Source: Micractinium sp. NFX-FRZ
Taxonomy: Eukaryota > Chlorophyta > Trebouxiophyceae > Chlorellales > Chlorellaceae
NCBI GenBank assembly: GCA_029339195.1
Contig: JAPTJF010000031.1
Coordinates: forward strand, 62,001 to 126,000
Length of the DNA stretch: 64,000 nt
Direction: 5' to 3'
In this document: positions 1 through 11,429 of the stretch, piece by piece
Layout: the number at the start of each line of letters is the position of its first letter
Position numbering within the stretch: position 1 is the first letter of the stretch
Made by a program: the position numbers and the translations under genes
Notes under the pieces: model-generated
What the model was told of the DNA's origin: nothing
Databases searched by the model: none
The model's input: the letters and a program-made list of their open reading frames with translations, nothing else

Positions 1-97
1 AGGTGAGGTGGGTCGGGGCGGGCAGGGCTAGCACCGGGGCACCTGCACCGCAGAGCAGCTGCTTGCTGCCGCCATGTGTCACTGCACGGGCCACGCA

Positions 98-1075
98 TCA
101 CCGCTGCCCTCTGCTCTGCCCTCCCAACCGCACACAGCCGCCACCCAAATCTGATGTCGCAGCCTCCGCGGGCTGCCTCACCTGCTGCGCCTTGTTCAGC
201 TGCCACTGCACAATGTCGCGCCTCCTGCGGGCTTCCTTGAGCACAGAAGGCATGCCCTTAATCCGCAGCTCCAGGTCCGCGACCCGGTCCCGCTGTGCTG
301 CCGCCTCCGCTGTGAGCCGTTCCATCGCTGCCGCCTGGGCAGACACGCCCGCTGCCGCCCGCTGCTGCAGCTTCAACTCCCGCTCCAGGTACCGGATCCT
401 GGCAGCTTGCATGCACCGCACGGCCTCGGCCTCGGCTGCGGCGGCCACAGCGGGCGCGCCCTGCGCCGCACGCAGCTGCTGCTGCAGTTGCTGGCTCTGG
501 TGCTCTGCCGCCGCGCGCCTCCTCGACTCCTCCTCCAAACTCGCTTGCACCCCCTCCAGGCTGGCTCTTGCCTCGGCAAGATCAGCAGCCAGGCAGGCGG
601 CCACGATCCTGGAGTCATGCTGCAGCTGTGCCAGCGCCGGCGCAGGCTGCTGCGCGCTGCCGAATGCTGCTGCACCGCCAGGCGCTGGGCGCGGTGCCGC
701 CCGGCGCAGTGTCCTCACTCCGGAGCCTGCTGAAGAAGCTGGGTGCCTGCCTTGCGCAGGCCTGCCCCGCACCGCCTCTGTGCAGCGCTCCGTCTGCCCC
801 TGGTGATGCGCCTCCTCATCTCCTGGCAGCAGGCGAGGCTTCTTCAGCGCTGGCGCCTCCATCGGCTGCCTGCCACTGGCGCCCCATTCAAGGCTGCCAT
901 GGTCGTGGCGCCAGAATCGCTCCCCGCCTTCTGCCAACGATGGCCCGGATGCCGCCGCAGGTGTCGCGCCTGCTGCTCCGGTGGCTGCTGCTGCTGCTGC
1001 TGCTGGGGCTGGCTCCTGAGGGCGAGGGAGGGCGGGAACGGGTGCGGCGGAGTGGGTGGAGGGGCAAGCGGGCAT
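98..1075 (-). CDS. Q1: coiled-coil protein with NLS-like N-terminus, possibly incomplete
   Basis: Open frame of 325 codons with ATG at 1075. The N-terminus is Ala/Pro-rich and followed near residue 75 by a basic ALKKPRLL stretch like a nuclear localisation signal. From about residue 150 to 300 there are continuous Ala/Glu/Gln/Arg heptad-like repeats (for example LEEESRRRAAAEHQ, RYLERELKLQQ), a clear coiled coil. Order and composition match Q2 (MKRLRLQ then coiled coil) and Q3 (RKKRRLQQQ then coiled coil), so I treat the three as one family. The last codons run into low-complexity sequence, and a splice donor near 150 could lead to exons beyond the left end. No catalytic domain is visible. A structural or scaffold role is inference only. 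Confidence 0.55.
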   Translation of the reverse strand: MPACPSTHSAAPVPALPRPQEPAPAAAAAAATGAAGATPAAASGPSLAEGGERFWRHDHGSLEWGASGRQPMEAPALKKPRLLPGDEEAHHQGQTERCTEAVRGRPAQGRHPASSAGSGVRTLRRAAPRPAPGGAAAFGSAQQPAPALAQLQHDSRIVAACLAADLAEARASLEGVQASLEEESRRRAAAEHQSQQLQQQLRAAQGAPAVAAAAEAEAVRCMQAARIRYLERELKLQQRAAAGVSAQAAAMERLTAEAAAQRDRVADLELRIKGMPSVLKEARRRRDIVQWQLNKAQQVRQPAEAATSDLGGGCVRLGGQSRGQR

Positions 1076-1925
1076 CTATAACTGCGAAAAGGCAAACACA
1101 TGCGGCTGCAGAGAACCTTCAAGTATGATTTGAATGAACTCTTGGCACTGACCGGCATAGAGGACTGCACCGGCGCGCGTGCAATGGCATTCCTCAGCAC
1201 GCCTGAAGCCGCTCCCGCCGCTGCCGCCGCCGCCGCGGTAGTGGCCACTGCAGGCACGTCCGCCATTCCGCCCTTCCGAGGGAAAACAATGAGGGGTGTT
1301 CGCCCGCCCTTCCGATCACGAAGGACTGCACGAGGAAACGGGGCGGGGCCCATCATGATCGCACCATCAATGATCGCACCGCACACTGGCGCCGATTGTT
1401 GGGCGGCCATTGCGCAAAGGACTCCCACCTTCACGTACCTCGTGGTCTTGGATGGGTTTAGAATGGACGGGTTGGCGTGTTTTGTGCTGCTTTGTTTGAA
1501 AAAGGGGTGCTCCGGACAGACCAGCAGTGCACCCTTGGCGAGGATGCTGGCAAACTTTTGGTGGAACGTGCGAGATAAACTACAGACAGTGGCGCGTGCA
1601 CACGCCATCAGATGGTTACGGACGTGTGGCATTGGCCGCACACCGGAGTGCGACGGAGGTGTTGCCATAGCGGTGTCGCTTTTATTTCGATCACGGACCA
1701 TAAGCCTTTACTCACAATTCCCTGAAGTGAGATCGGACAGCACTGTGAACCCTCGCACGCTCTGTGCCGGCAGCCGCCTGGTGAGCTGATTGCAAGACTT
1801 GAGAGCCCAGTGATGGCTCTGGCTGGATGTCATGAGTGGAGGAGGAGTGATGGCCGAGTGGGGAAGCGGAACACGCAAGTGGGCAACCTTTTCCCGCCCA
1901 ATTCTGTAGGCGTCGCGCGCCTTGC
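1076..1925. other. Divergent intergenic region between Q1 and P1
   Basis: 850 bases between the start of Q1 (-) and of P1 (+). Open frames of over 200 codons exist on both strands, but none shows a domain, paralogue or convincing splice pattern. It presumably holds both 5' UTRs and promoters. No clear TATA element was seen. Confidence 0.4.
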
Positions 1926-3415
1926 ATGTCGGACCACGGGGTGGGGCCCACCGAAAGTGCGGCCAACAGCAGCGTGCCCTACCGGGAAGGGCGGCAGCGG
2001 CTGGCGGCAGCGCCGCCGCCGCGCTTTTCGTCGCCGCCACCGCATGCTCGGCTGCTGCCGCTCAAGTCCCTGTCCCAGAGGTCGACGACTGCAATTTCAG
2101 AGGTTGTTCGGGACGTTGCCGCCTGCCTGAGGCGCATCATACCCAAGAGCAGGTGACTTGGGTGTGCACTGGAGTTTGAGGGCCTGGCATGGGTGCAAGC
2201 AAACGTGCGGGTCTCACAGGAGCTGGGAGCCCACCGCGTGCAAACGGGAAGAGAGGAGTGCTGTGCACGCATACCCTAGCTTGCCGCCCCTCCTCTCAAT
2301 CAATCAGCCGCCAATGGTGCCTTCTGTTCTGCTTCTGCCGCCGCCCCACGGACACCTCGCCAGCTCAGCGGGCGCACTCAATTGTATTGGCACAACGCTA
2401 GATGACACAGGGCAGCACGTGTGTCGCAATGGGGTGGCACAACACCCACACTTGCCAGCTGGCCTCCCCGCCCGCTGTGGCCGCCTGCAGGCAGCAGCCT
2501 GGGGACCCCACCGCGCGCAGGTGTGTGGATGGCCTGCTGGGCGATGCACCCGAGCCTGAAGCAGGGCAAGGCGCGTACGAGTACATAGTAGCACTGCTGG
2601 CGTGGGGCGCACCCGAGGGCGCTGACGTGGCGGGCTGCCTGCTGCGCTACCCAGGCGGCATGCGCGCTGTGCTGGACTTGGCTGCACTGCACCGGGCGGG
2701 CGTGTTCCCCCACCTGTGGACGACGCCGCTAAGGGAGGGGCAGGTGGCAGAGGCGAATGCTCGGGGCAGCCGGGCCAGCACGGCAGCCATGCTGCGGGCG
2801 GCGCTGGAGGAGGGGTTGGAGAACATCACGAAAGATCTCCCCACCAGACAGCAGCTGGCAGATGTGTGGGAGCAGCACAGGCGCGGCAACGCGGGCGGCA
2901 AGCGGGCAGCGCAAGAGCCGCTGCAGGGCAGCAGCGTCGGCGCAGCGCAGCGCCAGCGCACGTCAGGACCGCAGCAGGCGCAGCCGGAGGCGCAGCCAGA
3001 GCGGCAGCAGCAGCAGCAGCAGCAGCAGCAGCCGGCAGGGTTGGCTGCGCTGAGCGGCGAGGCAGCCGCGGCAGAACAGGCAGCAGGGTCGGGCGGAGCG
3101 GCGCGGGCCAGCACAGATGGGAGCGGCAGCAGGGGCACTGGCAGCAGGGGGAGTGCCGGCAGGCGGGACGGCTCACTGGTGCCCGAGCCCACAGCGCCTG
3201 CAGCCACCAGCTCTGCTTTTGGTCAGGCCCCGCTCATGGAACAGGCTGCCAAACGGCTCGTGGCCGACAGGGAGCAGCAGGCTGTGGTTGCCATCATGGC
3301 AGCTGACGAGGCGGACTCTGACGGCATGCTGCGCGCGCTGCAGCTGCTGTTCAGGACGGGGCACGGCGGCGCCGCCCTCCAGGTGTGCCCGCCTGCCTGC
3401 CTGCCTGGCCCCCCG

Positions 3416-3447
<32 letters not shown>

Positions 3448-5069
3448 CCCTCCTGCCTGCTTGCTTGCCCTCCCACCTGCCCTCCCGCCTGCCTGCTTGC
3501 CCGGCCCCCTGCCTGCCTGCCTGGCCCCCCACCTGCCTGCTTGCCTGCCCGCCTGCCTGCCTGCCTGCCTGCCCGCTCGCCTGCCTGCCTGGCCCCCCAC
3601 CTGCCTGCTTGCCTGCCCGCCTGCCTGCCTGCCTGCCTGCCCGCTCGCCCGCCTGCCTGCCTGCCCGCCCGCCCGCCCGCCTGCCTGCCTGCCTGCCCGC
3701 CCGCCCCTCCTGCCCGGCTGCCTGCCTTCCTTCCTGCCTGCCTGCCCGCCCGCCCCTCCTGCCCGGCTGCCTGCCTGCCTGCCTGCAGTGTGCGGGATGC
3801 ATGACACACTGGATGCCTGGACGAGTTTGCATGCGGCTTCTTGTTTGACGATGCTTGTTTGTCGGGCGCTGTTTGGACACTGCTGGAGCAATGCCCCTGA
3901 CACGCAGCATTCCTTTGTGTGCCACACCCGCGGTGCTGCGCGCAGACCGTGTTGCAGCGCTGGGGCGCGCTCCAGCTCCCGCACCAGCAGGCGCTGTTCC
4001 GAGCCGTGCGCCAGGAAGCCGAGTGCCCGGTGCCCAGCTGGCAGGCCGCAGAGCGTGACCTGGCTCGGGTGCTCCTGCCGCTGCGCATCCCTGTAGCCGC
4101 CGACGGCGGCGGCGGCGGCAGCGGCAGCAATGGCGGCGGCGGCGGCGGCGACGGCGGCGGCACCGCGGCGGCTGCGCAGGCGGAGGACGAGGCACTGGGG
4201 CTGGGCAACCCATTGATGCGCTTTGCACGGCACACGTTTGAGGAGCGCTGCACGCCCGGCCTGGCACCGCCTGCCTCGGCCGCCGTCATTGATCCTCTGC
4301 TGGAACCGTTGGTGCTGCTTTCGGTCATCAGGCCACGGGGGCAGCCCAAGCTAGGGGGGCAGGTGCTGCAGGTGCGCTGCGTGCGGGGCTAGGCCGTGCG
4401 CTGGCGTGCTCTGTGTGACGTGGGGCCAGGCTCTGGGCCGTGCCATGCTTTGCCGTGCAGGGGGTGCGGGGCTGTGGGTTGCACGCTGCATGAGCTGCCG
4501 TGCTGTGCGCTGGAAGAACGGCTGTGGGAAGTGCGGGGCTGTGGACGGTCGGCTTCGTTGCACGTTTGGCTGCGCTGCCATGCACAGAGGCAGCGTGGCC
4601 AGCCCCCACCGCAGGCAGAGCTGCACTGTAAATGCCTATCTCTGGGCTGCCACGCACAGCGCAGTGCGGTGCAGCTGGACGCCAGATGGGGCCGCCAGGG
4701 GGGTGCATGCGGAGCGCCGCCATGCCACGGGCTGCCTCCCCTCTCCCGTGCCAGGCTGGCCTCCAGGCTGGCACCGAGGCTCGCCTGCCACCACCATCAC
4801 CTTCCTGCCCCATCTTCGTGGTCTACTCTCTTCTTGATTACTCGGTTTTTGGCCCCTTCTTTTTCCTTGAGAGTTTTGGTGCCCCGCCCCTGCCCTGCCC
4901 CCCTCTGCAGGGCATCACTGCGGGTTGGGGGAGTTTGCCGGCAGAGCGGCGGCGCGAAGTGTTTCTCGAGGCCCTGATTGTGACGGCGCAGGGAGCGTGG
5001 CAGCAGCTCGAGGCGCGGCTGCGGCTGGCGTTGGAGTGCACTGTGCTGCTGGGGGGCTCCGTGCACTGA
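1926..5069 (+). CDS. P1: family-P protein of unknown function, four exons, 563 aa
   Basis: Exons 1926-2152, 2491-3382, 3958-4371 and 4911-5069; phases agree and the total is 564 codons. Exon 1 ends in VVRDVAACLRRIIPKS, matched by ALRTLAYSLKRLLPKA in P2. Exon 2 carries the best conserved block (residues ~100-150: YEYIVALLAWGAPEGADVAG, then AGVFPHLW.TPLREGQVAEAN), a polyQ run, and ends in MLRALQLLFRTGHGGAALQ, again shared with P2. Exon 3 matches P2 around RWGALQL..QQALFRAVRQEA, with a Gly-rich insert and LLSVIRPRGQPKLGGQVLQ at its end. The last exon (GITAGWGSLPAERRREVFLEA) is not found in P2. No known domain was recognised, and no signal peptide or membrane segment is seen. Intron 2 is mostly a CCTG-type repeat. 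Confidence 0.75.
3388..3790 (+). repeat. CCTG/CCCG tetranucleotide-type repeat in P1 intron 2
   Basis: About 400 bases of near-perfect CCTG, CCCG and TGCC units, interrupted by repeated CTGGCCCCC segments. It fills most of the 575-base intron between GCCCTCCAG/gt and ttgcag/CGC. On the minus strand it gives long shadow frames of AGRQAG repeats that are not genes. Shorter versions of the same tract precede several acceptors elsewhere in the window. Confidence 0.9.
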
Positions 5070-6512
5070 GCCTGCACAGCGGCCGGCACAGGTTTGCCAC
5101 CCAGCACCCAGCAGCACATGTTTCCGTTCGAATTCGTGCATTGTTCTGAACACCAACTAAGTTGCCAAGTTGCCCTGCACACTGCGTGCTACTAAGCCAT
5201 CGACGGCAGGTGATCCCCTCCCCCTTGTGCCTGCCCTCCTTCCTCCGCCCCGCCTTGCCGTCCCGGAGCTCAAGCTGAATGCACTTCTTTTGATCCGTCT
5301 TGGCTGCGCTCGCGGACGCACCTTTGCATGCGTCTGCTTGACCGTGACCCTCACTGCCCTCCCTGGCTGCCCCCTGGATAATCCCCTCATGATCCCCTGG
5401 CGCCCACAACTGGTCAGGCACACAGCACAGCTGCACCCAGTCGCATGCATGCATGGCATGCGGTGTAGGGTCAATCGCTTTCCTTCGCACCACAGTGCCC
5501 CTGCCCACCCCCATGGCGACCTCACAAGTTTAAACGCATTGTCTGGTAGGGCATGTTAAAGCGTGCCTGGGCCCCCAGCTTGGGGAGCCCGGCGACGCAG
5601 CAGGCAGTACAGGCTTCCGAGGGCCCTGGAGGCGGGGAGCGGCGGGCGCGGGCGTGCCACCCCTGGCGGTGTGGGCCACGGCCAACCGCAGGAAACGATC
5701 GCCTGCCAGAGGTCTGATCTCTACAAGGGGCACATGCCAGGGCTCCTCTAGGCTAAAGCTCCGGAGCTGAGGTAAGTCCCGGCTCTCCCGGCCCTGCCAC
5801 CAGTGCGTCATTCGCCGGACGGTGCGAAATGGTCCTCCGCTTGAAGTGGAGGGCTGCTAGTTAGTGCTTCTTCCCACCTTTAGCCCCGCAATGCCGGTTT
5901 GGTGAGCGAGTCAGTGCACCCCATCCCGCTCCGGAGCCCGTTCAATTGCAGCAGGCAGAGCATAGCTGCGATACACATGTAAGCCATGCACGCAGGAAGC
6001 GTGTGCTGTAAGCACCACAACATATTGCAAAAGGGATGATTGCCAGCGCACCTGTACCTGCTACCGCTTGAGCCTCGCTGCTACCGCTTGAGCCTCGCTG
6101 CTACCGCTGCTGCCTGCCGTGATCCCAGTGTAGCACACGGTCATCTAGGGCACCCGCCCCGGGATGGCGGGCGAGACGGCGGTAGCCACTCCTCCGCCGG
6201 CGGCGGGGGGGCGCCAGGAGTGCGCAGCACTGCACGCGCCTTGGGATCGCCATCCATCCCGGTGAGAAAACCCCTTGTTTGCAGGAGAATGCTAGCCAGC
6301 CAGCATGCCATAATGCATGACGCTTTGCAAGCCCGGCCCTGCTGAAGCCTGTCCTTGCCCGCCCCCGTCCCCGTTGCTCCTGCCGGTACGTTCAGCCAGT
6401 ACCGGCACTTAGGCCAGCTGTGCAGCAGCTGTCGGCGCCACTTGGTGCGGCCGACGGCAGCCAGGGCAGTGGAGCAACAAGGGCACGCTTGTTTGAGGCA
6501 CCGCCCCGCAGC
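5070..6512. other. Intergenic region between P1 and Q2
   Basis: About 1.4 kb holding the P1 3' UTR and the upstream region of Q2. A 19-base unit of the type GCTACCGCTTGAGCCTC is repeated at 6060-6095. The Q2 reading frame is open without an ATG from about 6420, so an upstream Q2 exon may lie here. Nothing else is supported. Confidence 0.4.
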
Positions 6513-6974
6513 ATGAAGAGGTTGCGGCTGCAGTCGGTCGCTGAGCAGGCACAGCACAAGCGGCAGGAGAAGGAGCGTGGCACGCCCAAGCCCAAATGGC
6601 AGCCGCGCACCATCCAGCGTCCCGCTGGTGATCCTGCCGCGGATGGCCCCCCAGGCACCCTCCTTGGTGCTGTATGCACGGCGGTGCAGCGGCCAGCGTC
6701 CGGCAATGCAGCAGCACAAGGCAGTGTTCAGCAGCTTGCAGTGGCAGAAGCTGACGATGCCCTGCACACAGTCCGCCGCCTGATTGCCGAGGCAACAGGG
6801 AGCCTTGCGGATGCGGCAAGGGCGCGCAGCAGGCGCGCAGCGGCAGCTGATTTCGAGGTCCAGCAAATCTGGCAGGGTCTGCAGGGCGCGCCAGCTGCAG
6901 ACGCCGCAGCCCAGGCCAAAGCGAAGCGGCAACGCGGGGCAGATTTGCATGCGCGGGAGGTGGAGCAGCCGCCT

Positions 6975-7024
<50 letters not shown>

Positions 7025-10000
7025 GGCAGATGCTGTGGGACTGCAGTGGGCCAGCTGGCCGCAGAGTTGGAAAGGACATGCTGTGAGGCAGCAGCAGCTG
7101 GGCAGCCAGTGGAGGATCTCAACTGGCAGCTGCAGACGGTGCAGACGCGTGTTCGGGACCTTGAGCTGCAACTGCAGGCGGCGCGGGCAGCGCCAGCTGC
7201 AGCCGAGGCAGCCATCAATGAGGCTGTGCAGCAGCTGGCGGAGCGGGAGCAGCTGGTACTAAGGGAGCGCGTAGCTCAGCTGGAAGCCGCCCAGGCGGCT
7301 GACCAGGCAACGCTGCAGGCACAGCAGGCACAGCAGGCACAGCAGGCGCAGCGGCTGGAGGAGGCCCAGGCGGCGCTGCAGGCGCAGCAGGAAGAGCAGG
7401 CTGAGCAGGCGCAGCAGCTGCAGGAGGCCCAGGCGGCGACAGTGCGGGCAACAAAGGCGCGCACTAGTGCGCAGCGGGCGGCGCAGCAGGCAGGCGCAGA
7501 CGCAGCAGAGGTTTGTGCATCCCCGGCAGATTACAGTGGTGGGTTCAGCGTTGACGGGGGGGATTAAGGTGGTGTGTTCGCTGGCAGCGGGTGCATCTGA
7601 TTGCCACGCTGCTTACATGCACCCCTGCCCCCTGTGCTCATCCCTGCCCTGCTAACTCTTGCCCTGGGCCCTCGCCTCCCTGCAGCTGAAGGAGCGCGTA
7701 GCTCAGCTGGAGGCTGCCCAGGCGGCTGACCAGGCAGCGCGGCAGGCACAGCAGGCTGAGCAGGCAGAGCAGCTGGAGGAGGCCCAGGCAGCACTGCAGG
7801 CGCAGCAGGCAGAGCAGGCAGAGCAGGCTGAGCAGCTAGAGGAGGCGCAGGCGGCCCTGCAGGCCCTGCAGGCGGAGCAGGCAGAGCAGGCTGAGCAGTT
7901 GGAGGAGGCGCAGGCGCAGCTGGAGGCCACCCACACGCTGCTCTCCACAACACAGGCAGAGGCGCAGGCAGCGGCAGCTGCCCAGGCAGACGCCCACGCC
8001 GAGGCGCTGCAGCAGGCAGAGGCAGAGGCGCAGGCAGCAGCAGCAGCCCAGGCAGACGCCCACGCCGTGGCGCTGCGGCAGGCAGAGGCAGATGCAGAGG
8101 CAGCGGCGACGGCCCGGATGGTGGCAGCCGATGCCGCCCATGCTGTGGTGCTGCAGCAAGCAAGGAACGCAGAGGCAGCAGCAATGTCCCAATTGGCGGC
8201 GTCCAATGCTGCCCATGCCGTGGCGCTGCGGCAGGCAGAGGCAGAGGCGCAGTCAGTGGTTGCTGCACAGGCAGACGCACATGATGTGGCGCTGCGGCAG
8301 GCAGAGGCAGAGGCAGAGGCAGCGGCGACGGTCCAAATGTTGGCAGCCGATGCCGCCCATGCCGTGGTGCTGCAGCAGGCAAGGAATGCAGAGGCAGCGG
8401 CGACGGCCCGGCTGGTGGCGTCCAATGCCGCCCATGCTGTGGTGCTGCAGCAGGCGGAGCAGGCCCGGGAGGAGCTGCAGCAGCAGCTCAGCGCCGTGCA
8501 GCAGCAGCAGCAGGCCACGGCTGCTGAGCTGGCAGTTGCTGCGGAGGCTCTTGACGAGGCAGGGGTTGCCTGGGATGATGATCAACAACGGATTGAATCG
8601 GAGCAGCAGCTGCGGCAGGCGGCGGAACAGGAAGCAGCGGACACTCAGCGGCTGAACCAGCAGCTGCAGCAGCGGCTGCAGCAGGCGGAGCAGGCAGCGG
8701 GAAGGTTGATGGCACTGTGGCAGCTGCGCGAGGGAAGCGGCAAGCAGCAGGACGAGCAGGGAAGCGCTGGGGCAGCAGAGCTGAGGGAAGCGCAGCAGCT
8801 GCACCAGCAACTGTCGGGTGCACGTGGCCACGCACATGTTGCCGCTGGTGCTGCTGAGGATGAGGCGCAGCGGCAGGTGGAGGCGGAGGCAGCGAGGGTG
8901 CGGGAGCAGGATGCTCAGCAGCAGCAGCAGCAGCAGCAGCTGGAGGGGCAGCAGCAGCAAGCAACTGCAGCACAGGCGTGGGTGGCACAGCCGGGACAAG
9001 GGAAGGCAGCTGACATGGCGGTGGAAGTGCAGCAGGCACAGGACGAGGTAGCCACTTTGCGGCTGCAGCTGAAGCAGCAGGAGACAGCAGCGGCCCAAGA
9101 GAAGGAGGGGGTGAAAGTCATGGTGCGCATGCTGAGGTCGATGCAGGCAGCATACCAAGAGATGCAGGCAGCGCATCAGCACGAGCAGCGGCGGGCGGGC
9201 GCTCTTGCTGCGGCACTGCGGGGGAGATTCGTGGTGCGTATGTTGCTTGAGAAGCAGGCAGCACATCAGCACGAGAAGCGGCGGGCAGACGCTCTTGCTG
9301 CGGCACTGCAGCAGGAGCACGAGCAGCAGCGGCAGCAGTCACCACAGCCACTGCAGCTGCCGCAGCAGGCATCATTGGCACTGCCGCTGCCGACCTTGCT
9401 GCCATTAGCCATGCAGCAGGAGCAGCAGCCGCAGCAGCTGTCGTCGCCGGTGCCGCAGCTGACGCAACTGCTGGAGATGCTGCCCCCACCACGGCCTCCG
9501 CTGCCGGTGCAAGCGCAGCAGCAGTCAAAGCAGGAACAGCTAATCGCACTTTTGATGCCACGGCCCACGCCACTCTCAGTTTTGCAGCCACAACAGCAGC
9601 AAGATCATCAGCAGCAGCAGGAGCAGCAGGAGCAGCAGCAAGAGCAGGCAGAGCCTCCGATGCCACTGCTGCAGGCTGCCACGCCACCACCGCGACGTCA
9701 GCCGTCGTTGCGAGATGATGGGAACTGCCGTGGCTGCAGGTGCGCACCTTCCATTCTGGTGATCGGTGCAGCTTTGATTGCAAACGTAATGCATGCTGCG
9801 ATGGCTGGCTGCTCGCCTGTCTTAGTGGCTGGGCCAAACTGGCAGGCTGTTGGCTGGCGAGCGGGCAGCTGAGGGTGCCCATGCAGCCGAGAGCACACCG
9901 CGGATCCCCCCCACCCCCACCTGCTGCCGCAACCTCCTCAGCACACTCCTTGCTCCCTTCATCTCAAGACAAGCTCTTTGCTCAAAGCAAACCAACTTGC

Positions 10001-10200
10001 TTTGCAGTTGTACCGCTTGTACGGCGGTCCCCGAGTATTGCATTGCTCCCTCACCTCTTTTATTGCTCGACCCGGGCACCTGCAGGTTCTACCTCGGCCA
10101 GGAGGTGCCTCTCACCCACCCCCACAAGGCGACCTGCCTCAACGACACAGACTTTGCGTCGCGCCCCGACAGGAGCGGCATCGAAATGTGGTGTGCGTAG
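6513..10200 (+). CDS. Q2: long Ala/Gln-rich coiled-coil protein
   Basis: The first in-frame ATG is at 6513 (MKRLRLQSV, NLS-like), although the frame is open upstream. Exon 1 ends at 7510 (GCAGCAGAG/gt), exon 2 is 7686-9739, and an exon at 10086-10200 fits in phase (RFYLGQEVPL to MWCA, stop). Within exon 1 the coding frame changes near the (CAG)n run at 6978-7020, either by an assembly indel or a missed intron. The protein is almost entirely coiled coil: QLEEAQAALQAQQAEQAEQ, ADAHAVALRQAEAEA and AADAAHAVVLQQARNAEAAA repeat many times. The segment ERVAQLEAAQAADQA occurs at the end of exon 1 and again at the start of exon 2. Exon 2 ends Cys-rich (GNCRGC). Function unknown; possibly nuclear from the basic start. 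Confidence 0.6.
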
Positions 10201-10351
10201 CAAAGCAACTGGGAAGCATGCTGGTGACCTGGCAAGAGTGGGAGGCCCTGCCTGGTTCCCACCGGGAGACGGCAGAGGTGGTGCAGCGCCGCCTGCTGTG
10301 GCAGCAGGCAGCCGCGCCGGTGGCGGCGGGGCCACTGCTTGCACCAACCAC

Positions 10352-10405
<54 letters not shown>

Positions 10406-10552
10406 GGAGCAGCAGCAGCGGGAGCAGCAGCAGGCGCAATAGCTGCTCTTGGCACTGCCGGTGGAGGCCCAGCGCAGCAGCAGCGGGATGTGCTGGAACA
10501 GCAGCTACGGGAGCTCCTGTCGCAGCTGCCGCCCTCGCAGCCGCCGCACTGA
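10201..10552 (+). pseudogene. Decayed family-Q C-terminus downstream of Q2
   Basis: The DNA here aligns with the 3' end of Q3: CAGGCGCA..AGCTGCT..TGG.ACTGCCG and then the frame for DVLEQQLRELLSQLPPSQPP (Q3: DVLAQQLWEVLSQLPPSQPP). At 10440 a TAG stands where Q3 has CAG, and a small length change shifts the frame before the conserved tail. A (CAG)n run at 10352-10402 precedes it. Either Q2 lost this tail and now ends at 10200, or the locus is partly misassembled. Confidence 0.6.
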
Positions 10553-11429
10553 CGCTAGCATCAGCTGGTGCTATCGTCCCAACCTTGCATGTGTTTCTGA
10601 TGATCGGAACCCTAACCACCGCAGTGCCACCGACTTAGAACTAGCGGTGGCGATTGCGAGCCACTGGATTGTACTCTTTACGACACTCTGCTTTTAACAT
10701 TGTTTTCAGCTGCCGTGATCGCAGCCACCGCAGTGCCACTGCAATAACACTAGCGACAATGATGTCGAAGCGCCCCAACGTTTTGCTACTGTGCTTTGAT
10801 GCATGTCGTCACCCCTGGCGGCCACAACGCCAACCGTCCCCTGATGGACATTTTGAGGAGCCCTGTTTTGAACATTTGCGACTCTGTGTACTGTCACAGA
10901 GCGCCTGCCACTCTGGTGCCCGTTTTCCCCTGCTTCAGACCTCCACTGCCCCTGCCTCCGAATTTGGCTGCACTGCCACTTTTTTCAGTAACCATGCCGG
11001 CGACTTGCTGTTGCACAGAGGGCTGTCAGGGTCGAAAAGACAGGCAGAGGCACGGGTGCAAGCTGCCACGCTTACAATCGCTGCCGCTGCTGCCACCAAG
11101 CCGCGCAGGATTGGCTGCCCGGCTGCACACGTGGCCCCAGCCTTGCATGTGTCCCCTACCCTTCAGGCGCCGCAGAGCCTGCGCTTGCTCCCCTGCATCA
11201 CAGCTGCTGCTTTTGAAGCATGTCACAGAGCTGGGAATCTACAGCGGGGCGGTCAAGGAGAGCCGAGGAAAAGTGCATGCAGCTGAGCTGGCGTCACAGG
11301 CGACAGCGAATATGAAAGGGAGACGAGCAGGCACATGACCAAGTGTGCGCCTGCACCCGCCGGCCACACACACGTTGTGTAATGGTTCAACGCGTGCATT
11401 GCCTTTCTGGTGCAGGGGCAAGTGCCGCC
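10553..11429. other. Intergenic region between Q2 and P2 (convergent)
   Basis: Contains the 3' flanks of two convergent genes. The motif CCACCGCAGTGCCAC occurs at 10616 and again at 10726. No coding potential is supported. Confidence 0.4.

Noticed and set aside
1100..1789. 229-codon open frame upstream of P1
   Set aside because: No domain, paralogue or splice relation was found, and an overlapping frame of similar length exists on the other strand, as expected from base composition.
3173..4349. Long minus-strand open frames rich in AGRQAG/GRRAGRQ
   Set aside because: They are translations of the CCTG-type repeat inside the P1 intron and have no independent support.
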